Assembly: GCA_013373265.1 (NCBI GenBank)
Contig: JABXIC010000158.1
Coordinates: 1 to 38,805 of the forward strand
From: Methylocystaceae bacterium
GTDB taxonomy: Bacteria; Pseudomonadota; Alphaproteobacteria; Rhodospirillales; Terasakiellaceae
Length of the DNA: 38,805 nucleotides
Direction: 5' to 3'
In this document: positions 33,999 through 38,805 of the stretch, piece by piece
Position numbering within the stretch: the first letter of the stretch is position 1
How the letters are laid out: the number at the start of each line of letters is the position of its first letter
Notes under the pieces: model-generated
The model's database searches: none
Seen by the model: the letters and a program-made list of their open reading frames with translations, nothing else
Told to the model about the DNA's origin: nothing
Translations under genes and position numbers: made by a program

Positions 33999-34631
33999 TT
34001 AGAATGCATCTATATCACTTGAGGATTTCTCAAGGCCGTCTGTCTTTGCGACGCGTTCGTCGAAAAATGAGATTGTTATCTCTCTCGTCGTCTCTTTGGG
34101 AATGATGGATATTTCAACCTGATAAGCTCTGTCTGGGTGGAAACTAAACCCCGACATATCTGGAAGCATGACACATTCGTTTGCATTCGAAGTGACACGA
34201 GCGTTCATTCTACAGACAAGGTTAGGATATTTTTCCATAAGCTGATGCTTCATGTTCTCCGTGTATGTCTTCGGATTGACCGCTATATCGGCCGCTCTGA
34301 AGGCGACTCTCTGAACGCGTTTGTCGAGTTTGTTGATCCAGAGTTCAATTTCACATTGAAAACCACCCGATGGCTTTGGCTTTACCAGAAGCTCTGTTTC
34401 TTTGCACTCTGTTTCAGCAAGACTGAAGGACTTGGGCAAACTCTTTAAGCGAACTGAATCTACGCGTTTGTACTCATGAATACTTATTATAAGCTCTGGG
34501 TGTTCAAAAGGCTTTCCCAATTCAATGCCGAAAGGTTTTAAATATCCAGGTACCTCATCAGCAAGTGCTGGAAAAGAAAATAGTATGGAAGTGAGGACAG
34601 CCACAAAACGGGATAAAATAAATTTACTCAT
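33999..34631 (-). CDS. exported protein, paralogue family A (PFGIxLG)
   Basis: 210 residues with a signal peptide (cleavage after PALA). It has GYLKPFGIELGKPF, LDKRVQRVAFRAADI, MEKYPNLVCRM, then KTDGLEKSSSDIDAF at the end. The same landmarks occur at 25027 and 29355, making it the third and intact family A copy in the locus. It lies 34 bases downstream of the DUF3828-like gene. Confidence 0.74.
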   Translation of the reverse strand: MSKFILSRFVAVLTSILFSFPALADEVPGYLKPFGIELGKPFEHPELIISIHEYKRVDSVRLKSLPKSFSLAETECKETELLVKPKPSGGFQCEIELWINKLDKRVQRVAFRAADIAVNPKTYTENMKHQLMEKYPNLVCRMNARVTSNANECVMLPDMSGFSFHPDRAYQVEISIIPKETTREITISFFDERVAKTDGLEKSSSDIDAF

Positions 34632-34665
34632 AATTCAGTCCATTTTCTCTTTTCAGAAAGTTTAT

Positions 34666-35184
34666 CTAAGATTTATATTTTGCACACTGTCGCAATGTAT
34701 CGCGCAAACTGAGACCGGACGGGCCATAATCTTCGATACGCCAATTTCCTGAAACCCTAGCAAAGTCGAAATGAATTTCGTTGGGTTCGCCAAAATTTTT
34801 GAAGCGGACGAGGACCTGTGCTACATCTCCTGCAACGTTTGGCGCATTGATGCGAAAACCAGAAATGTCTTCATCTTGCCCATCCACTAATAAGGCGAAA
34901 TCGGCGCAGTGGTTATTATCATGACTAAGGTGAAATTGTGCGAGCGATGGTGAGAAAAACTTACGCACCAATTCAGGGATAAGAACGCCGTCTTTCTGGG
35001 CAATGCACAGATAACAAGGCTGCACGTTCTGTTCTGCAGCACCGGGTTCTTTTGTCACCGTATAAAAGCTTTTCACCATATTCAAAAGTACGTCGACATC
35101 GTTGTCGGATGCGGCGACGGGATGCGTCGCGCTGGAAAGTACAAAAGCTGTTAACAGTAAAAAAATATTTTGGCGAAGTTTCAT
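34666..35184 (-). CDS. exported DUF3828-like protein
   Basis: 172 residues with a signal peptide (cleavage near PVAA). The pattern of an N-terminal helix (LLNMVKSFYTV), a Cys-x-x-Cys (CYLC), FFSPSLA, then VLVRFKNFGEPNEIHFDFAR, GNWRIEDYG and SLRDTLRQC resembles DUF3828 periplasmic proteins. It is the first gene of the minus-strand operon that faces motif copy 3. Confidence 0.68.
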   Translation of the reverse strand: MKLRQNIFLLLTAFVLSSATHPVAASDNDVDVLLNMVKSFYTVTKEPGAAEQNVQPCYLCIAQKDGVLIPELVRKFFSPSLAQFHLSHDNNHCADFALLVDGQDEDISGFRINAPNVAGDVAQVLVRFKNFGEPNEIHFDFARVSGNWRIEDYGPSGLSLRDTLRQCAKYKS

Positions 35185-35319
35185 GTAATGGAGCCTCCCT
35201 GTTTTGTGCTGTTCTGGATAAAAGTCAGAACAGCAACAATATAGAAGCGATTTGAAATCATAATAAGTAACAACTGAATATTGGCAAAATAATTATGAGG
35301 CTAAAGGATGTAGTTTATT

Positions 35320-35349
35320 CTGCCAATAGTACATCTGGTCTGTTGATGG
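35320..35349 (+). promoter_or_regulatory. secretome motif, copy 3
   Basis: GCCAATAG-TAC-ATCTG-GTCT-GTTGA, one base shorter between the last two blocks than copies 1 and 2. It lies in the divergent gap between 35184 (minus) and 35420 (plus), 71 bases before the plus-strand ATG. Confidence 0.6.
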
Positions 35350-35419
35350 TTGACTTAAGTTCAAGCATACTCATTTGAGATATCAATAATCAACCTATTT
35401 TCAAACGTGGGAGTAAGGT

Positions 35420-36016
35420 ATGAAGGCTCTAATTCGATTTAGTTTTATTCTTGGGCTCGTTTTGTCATCCAAGTTGGGATTGGCGGCAGATACTCCAGAA
35501 GTTTGTGCGAATATGTTTTCCGCGATTGCCCAAACGGAAGAACGCAAGGTTGACGATCTCGTATCTTACTTACGTAGCAATGGGATTGATACCTCCTACG
35601 GTCAGCAAGGATTAGATCTGAACCGCAGTGGTGTTGTCCCCTCTGCTCGTACAGACAACCCTATTGTTGGCGTTTCTGTAAGTTCTAATTTTGCCAATCG
35701 TCCTGAACATCGTGCTAACGATAATGCATGGGTGTTTGGCAAAATTGCAGGTCAGGTCTTAATTGGAGGCAAATCCGTATACGCTAGTGGGCACACTTTT
35801 TTCCTGCAGACCAGCCTGCGACAGTTGGCTTCAACTTGGCAGGAGGCCCCAACTTCTTTGGTGCTGTTTGGCCCCAATTGCCAACTACATTTGAACACTT
35901 TTATGTCTGAACCGTCGGCAATGTTTAGCTATCTTATTACAGCTTCGCAACTCAGTAACCACCCCCAAGCTGTAAGAGGTTTTTTAAAGCGCTTCACGTC
36001 ACTCGGACGGAATTGA
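35420..36016 (+). CDS. exported hypothetical protein
   Basis: 198 residues with a signal peptide (cleavage after GLAA). The mature part has CANMFSAIAQTEERKVDDLV at the start, a central Ser/Asn-rich region and NCQLHLNTF near the end, with two cysteines. No family recognised. The ATG follows GGGAG, 71 bases downstream of motif copy 3. It forms an operon with the 108-aa gene 41 bases on. Confidence 0.65.
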   Translation: MKALIRFSFILGLVLSSKLGLAADTPEVCANMFSAIAQTEERKVDDLVSYLRSNGIDTSYGQQGLDLNRSGVVPSARTDNPIVGVSVSSNFANRPEHRANDNAWVFGKIAGQVLIGGKSVYASGHTFFLQTSLRQLASTWQEAPTSLVLFGPNCQLHLNTFMSEPSAMFSYLITASQLSNHPQAVRGFLKRFTSLGRN

Positions 36017-36057
36017 TAGTGCGGTTTCGATTTGAGTTTTTGAATAGGTGAATAAAC

Positions 36058-36384
36058 ATGACATTTTTAAGAAACATCATTTTGTCTGCAGCAATCTGGC
36101 TGGTCCCTTTTTGCGCAAATGCATATGTCACGAAGGGTAATCCATATCTGAGTGATGGGAACTCAGACCTCTCTATCTCCACTTCTGGAGGGGGGCATAA
36201 AATCATGCTGTGTAATACCTACTTCTTCATTGAATCGGATTACGGATATAAGGTGTATTCCGGAATGAAAAAACGTCTGAATGAGACTGGTGGATACATC
36301 TGGTATCGCCTCGATGTACCGCACAAAAAGCTTTATCAATGTGGTTGGGGAAAATATCAACACCTGAACGGGACCGTTCAGTGA
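36058..36384 (+). CDS. exported hypothetical protein at the junction with a broken NTPase gene
   Basis: 108 residues with a signal peptide (cleavage after CANA). The mature part contains LCNTYFFIESDYGYKVYSG and ends HLNGTVQ. AGGTGA precedes the ATG. Its last 17 bases overlap the open frame of the KAP remnant, so the C-terminal end may be a fusion joint and not the original one. Confidence 0.6.
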   Translation: MTFLRNIILSAAIWLVPFCANAYVTKGNPYLSDGNSDLSISTSGGGHKIMLCNTYFFIESDYGYKVYSGMKKRLNETGGYIWYRLDVPHKKLYQCGWGKYQHLNGTVQ

Positions 36385-37041
36385 TGGACTGAATACCCCT
36401 AGAACAGTAGACACAGTTGTCCGTCGCCATATAATTTGGGCCAATCGAGCGCTTAAAATAACAGGGGAGAAGCTTGATAAAGGTGTGAATGAAGAGGTGG
36501 AGCAATCTGCAGACCTTGATAACAAAGGGGAAGGTTTGGAAAAAGATCCGCTGGGAATTGATGATGGAGAAGTCTCAAAGTCTTTTGAATTGGAAAACCA
36601 TGAAATTGAATTCTTAAGAGCGTTGGGTGAATTTGCAACTACGCCGCGCGCAACCAAGCGTCTTGTTAATCTGTATATTCTCCTGCGAGTGCAAACGGCG
36701 ACAAAGGGATTAAATGAGGTTGCGATATTTGCAGATAAGGAAAGAGGGGAATATCGAGCCGCCGCTTTATTGTTGGCGCTGGTTGTTGAGAAACGAGCTT
36801 TATTGGAGCGGTTCGCGGATAAGTTTGATGTGAATATGCTCGCGCAAATGCTTTCCAACAATTTGATGGAGTCATTGAAAGGCGCCGTAGAGGCACGATT
36901 GGATCTAGATATCTTACAGGAACAGCATGGTAAATTACCCGACTGGCAGTCTTTTGAAAAGTGGTTACTGGAAATTAGACGTTTTTCATTCCCTTGGAAG
37001 AAGTGGACCCGTTCCCTAAAACTGGAGAGTACCTTCTCCGT

Positions 37042-37899
37042 TTAGGCGGCGTTCAATTCAAACTGCATAGGGCTGATGTTGCCCAGATATGAATGCCTTC
37101 GTTTAGGGTTATAAAATCGATTGATATATCCAAACAAGGCTTTTTCTGCCTGTTCTCGTGTTTGCAACTTCATTCTCCAGATCAATTCAGCTTTTAAAGA
37201 TTTGAAAAAGGTTTCAACAGCGGCATTATCATAACAATTACCTTTGCCTGACATTGAGGCTTTAAATCCATGTTTTCTGAGCAGTTTCTGATAATCGTGA
37301 GAGCAATATTGGCTACCACGATCTGAATGGAAGATTACGCCTTTTGGCGGTTGCCTCAGTGCAATGGCCCGCTGTAAAGCATCTATCACCAATTTACGTT
37401 TCAACCGTTTACTTGTTGCCCAGCCAATGACACGGCGAGAATAAAGATCGATGACGACAGCTAAATACAGCCAGCCTTCTGCGGTCTTGATATAACTGAT
37501 GTCGCCTGCCCATTTTTGGTTTGGACCAGTCGTTGTAAAATCGCCATCCAACAAGTTCGGTGCCACATTGAAGTTATGGTCACTGTCCGTTGTCTTCTTG
37601 AAGGCGTGGGTGCGGACCACTTTGATATTATTATCTTTCATTAAACGAGCGACACGTTTTTCACTCACTGTGAAACCAAAGTCTCGCAATTCATCTGTCA
37701 TACGCTCACGCCCATAGGACTGGTAATTTTCATTATGGATGGGACGAATATTGGTCAACAAAACCATGCCGTCACGTTGGCGTTGGGACATAGGCCGTTT
37801 ACGCCAGTCGTAATAACCGCTCGGACTGACATTGAAGGCTTTGCAGAGCAGGTGAAGCGGATGATCAGCCTTCTTCGCGTCAATGAATTTGAACCTCAT
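37042..37899 (-). CDS. IS3-family transposase OrfB (DDE integrase domain)
   Basis: 285 residues. It has an HTH_21-like N-terminus (YQSYGRERMTDELRDFGF), then the DDE catalytic core with Asp in WAGDISYI, Asp in HSDRGSQY and Glu in NAAVETFFKSLK. A full catalytic set and normal length suggest activity. It would normally be made as an OrfAB fusion by -1 frameshifting at the A6G heptamer in the end of orfA (minus strand, 37929-37935). Confidence 0.93.
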   Translation of the reverse strand: MRFKFIDAKKADHPLHLLCKAFNVSPSGYYDWRKRPMSQRQRDGMVLLTNIRPIHNENYQSYGRERMTDELRDFGFTVSEKRVARLMKDNNIKVVRTHAFKKTTDSDHNFNVAPNLLDGDFTTTGPNQKWAGDISYIKTAEGWLYLAVVIDLYSRRVIGWATSKRLKRKLVIDALQRAIALRQPPKGVIFHSDRGSQYCSHDYQKLLRKHGFKASMSGKGNCYDNAAVETFFKSLKAELIWRMKLQTREQAEKALFGYINRFYNPKRRHSYLGNISPMQFELNAA

Positions 37900-38171
37900 C
37901 GCTTTTGGCTTGCAAAGAAGGCCGTCGCCTTTTTTAGAATTTCACGTTCCTCTCGTAAAATACGGCTCTCTTTACGAAGCCGGGCAAGTTCTTTGTGAAG
38001 GTCATCATGGAGACCAGATATCAAGTCATCATGTTTATGTTGGGCGACCCATTTGTTCAAGGTGGGCATGCCGATACCAAGATCAGCCGCTACTTGTTTG
38101 CGTGTTAGCCCACTTGCCAGTGCAAGCTGGACAGCTTCAAGTCTAAATTTATCAGATTTTTTGAGACTCAT
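37896..38171 (-). CDS. IS3-family OrfA (helix-turn-helix)
   Basis: 91 residues. The helix-turn-helix (VQLALASGLTRKQVAADLGIG, then LNKWV) is followed by a leucine-zipper-like coiled coil (ELARLRKESRILREEREILKK), both typical of OrfA proteins that bind the inverted repeats. Its last four bases overlap the OrfB start, and an AAAAAAG slippery run lies 27 bases before the overlap. Confidence 0.92.
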   Translation of the reverse strand: MSLKKSDKFRLEAVQLALASGLTRKQVAADLGIGMPTLNKWVAQHKHDDLISGLHDDLHKELARLRKESRILREEREILKKATAFFASQKR

Positions 38172-38668
38172 TTGTTCCTCCTTTAAATCTCAGTTTAACA
38201 GAAGGTGCTCTCCAGTTTTAGGGAACGGGTCCATATGAAAAGCAGGATGCTTTTCTGGATAAGTACATTGCAAGCCACGCAATGGACCAACAGAGAATGC
38301 AGGTTGTTTTTGATGCTATTTCCTATTTCCAAGAAGACCGCCGCCTACGCCATATCAAAACTTTTTTGCAGAACAATCAAAACTTCGCAGACTTTAGAAA
38401 ACTAACCATAGAACCCTCCATGCAGTCATGGAGCGGTAGCCGCGTTCCCATTGACACAAGACGCGCTGAATTCCTTGAAAAAGTCAAAACGCTATGTTCT
38501 GGGCCTGACTTTCTGGAACACCGAACTGAAATTTCCGATTGGATTGACAGGATTTATAGAGATATTGAAAGAACCAAAAAGTCAGAATTCCTGAGAGATG
38601 ATTGAGTCTGATTAAACTCAAGGCAGGTGTCATCAAACTTAGATTCAGAAGAAAGGTAAAATATATGA

Positions 38669-38697
38669 TGGGCACAAGTTGGGCACCGTATGGGCAC
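38669..38697 (+). repeat. three TGGGCAC repeats at exact 11-bp spacing
   Basis: TGGGCAC occurs at 38669, 38680 and 38691, all in one orientation and on one face of the helix. It lies about 60 bases from the CCA end of a tRNA gene. This is the usual look of tyrosine-integrase arm sites at an island end. Confidence 0.6.
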
Positions 38698-38720
38698 CGA
38701 CTTTTTTGGAGAAAAATGTA

Positions 38721-38749
38721 AAAACAAAAAAAACCTTGGTTCCCCAAGG
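38721..38749 (-). terminator. intrinsic terminator of tRNA-Pro
   Basis: On the minus strand CCTTGG-GGAA-CCAAGG is followed by a T7 run. It lies directly after the tRNA 3' end. Confidence 0.75.
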
Positions 38750-38757
38750 GGTTTGTA

Positions 38758-38805
38758 TGGTCGGGAAGAGAGGATTCGAACCTCCGGCCCCTGCCTCCCG
38801 AAGAC
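38758..38805 (-). tRNA. tRNA-Pro(CGG), 3' half
   Basis: On the minus strand the window ends inside the tRNA. It shows the anticodon loop TTCGGGA (anticodon CGG) with its 3' stem, the T arm GGAGG-TTCGAAT-CCTCT, the acceptor strand CTTCCCG, discriminator A and encoded CCA at 38758-38760. The 5' half lies beyond the window. The tRNA appears to be the host gene at the right edge of the accessory region. Confidence 0.85.

Larger units (their letters stand above)
37004..38233 (-). mobile_element. complete IS3-family insertion sequence
   Basis: 1,230 bp bounded by inverted repeats starting TGGACCCGTTCCC and matching over 34 bp with a single mismatch. It carries overlapping orfA and orfB. No direct target duplication is visible (AAG on the left, TAT on the right), so it may have arisen by recombination between copies or lost the duplication. 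The length is a multiple of three and the flanking gene stays in frame. Confidence 0.9.
36368..38605 (+). pseudogene. KAP-type P-loop NTPase, N-terminus lost and split by an IS3 element
   Basis: An open frame from 36368 (no start codon) gives TVVRRHIIWANRALK, then an acidic stretch, then the KAP-family landmark PRATKRLVNLYILLR and ALVVEKRALLERF. It stops in the IS at 37004. In the same frame it resumes at 38234 (YEKQDAFLDKYI..., DRRLRHIKTFLQNN) and ends at 38605. The Walker A/B part of a KAP NTPase is absent, so the gene was already truncated at its 5' side. KAP NTPases are common in defence-type cargo; this one is dead. Confidence 0.6.

Noticed and set aside
36163-36861. A 232-codon minus-strand frame
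   Set aside because: It lies opposite the KAP remnant and the 108-aa exported protein. Its Ser/Pro-rich composition is that of an antisense frame.
1-38805. CRISPR array, rRNA genes or riboswitch
   Set aside because: I saw no regularly spaced repeats of CRISPR size, no rRNA-like sequence and no known riboswitch core on reading through. The only short phased repeats are the integrase-type ones described.

Overview
The window reads as a chromosomal stretch of a moderately AT-rich alphaproteobacterium, possibly a marine Rhodospirillales-like lineage. That guess rests on general protein style, on a serine recombinase that abuts what looks like the 3' end of an initiator-tRNA gene, and on a LuxR-type two-component system; I cannot fix the genus. 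Almost everything visible is accessory DNA lying between tRNA-derived attachment sites.

Region 1 (1 to about 20,900/21,075) looks like an integrated mobilizable element. Its left end is a large serine recombinase whose reading frame runs off the window into the apparent 3' end of tRNA-fMet. Two further copies of that 3' end, each followed by an intrinsic terminator, lie at 20,892 and 21,064. Next comes a complete P4-type tyrosine integrase beside what looks like its own unused attP: a tRNA-Thr(GGT) 3' half flanked on both sides by the same 21-bp direct repeat. Then follow an AlpA-like protein, a soluble VirD4/TraD-like coupling ATPase, a replication-relaxation family protein, a second tyrosine recombinase and a hairpin-rich non-coding segment (8,528-9,232) that is a candidate transfer origin. 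The cargo is a Gabija-like GajA/GajB pair (12,209-14,473 and 10,353-12,212), then a scarred stretch with a catalytic-domain-only tyrosine recombinase, a decayed IS481-family element and a recombinase fragment. After that come small membrane-peptide units with structured leaders, and an unfamiliar module of a 403-aa protein, a membrane-anchored TIR protein and a convergent two-helix membrane protein (18,195-20,785).

Region 2 (about 21,600-36,384) is a coherent secretome locus. A LuxR-type response regulator and a membrane histidine kinase with a C-terminal receiver sit beside at least five transcription units. These units encode almost exclusively exported or membrane proteins: a secreted subtilase fused to a formylglycine-generating-enzyme (FGE)-sulfatase domain, a second FGE-sulfatase protein, DUF4424 and DUF3828 proteins, a MORN-like protein and two families of paralogous secreted proteins (three and two copies). 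A conserved sequence with core GCCAATAG...ATCTG...GTTGA occurs once in each of the three divergent promoter regions, so the locus appears to be one regulon, plausibly driven by its own response regulator. Two of the secreted-protein genes carry single-base frameshifts in homopolymers (G6 and T9).

Region 3 (36,368-38,805) is a broken KAP-type P-loop NTPase gene split in frame by a complete 1,230-bp IS3-family element. It is followed by three 11-bp-phased TGGGCAC repeats and the 3' half of tRNA-Pro(CGG) on the minus strand, which is probably the far attachment site of the island.
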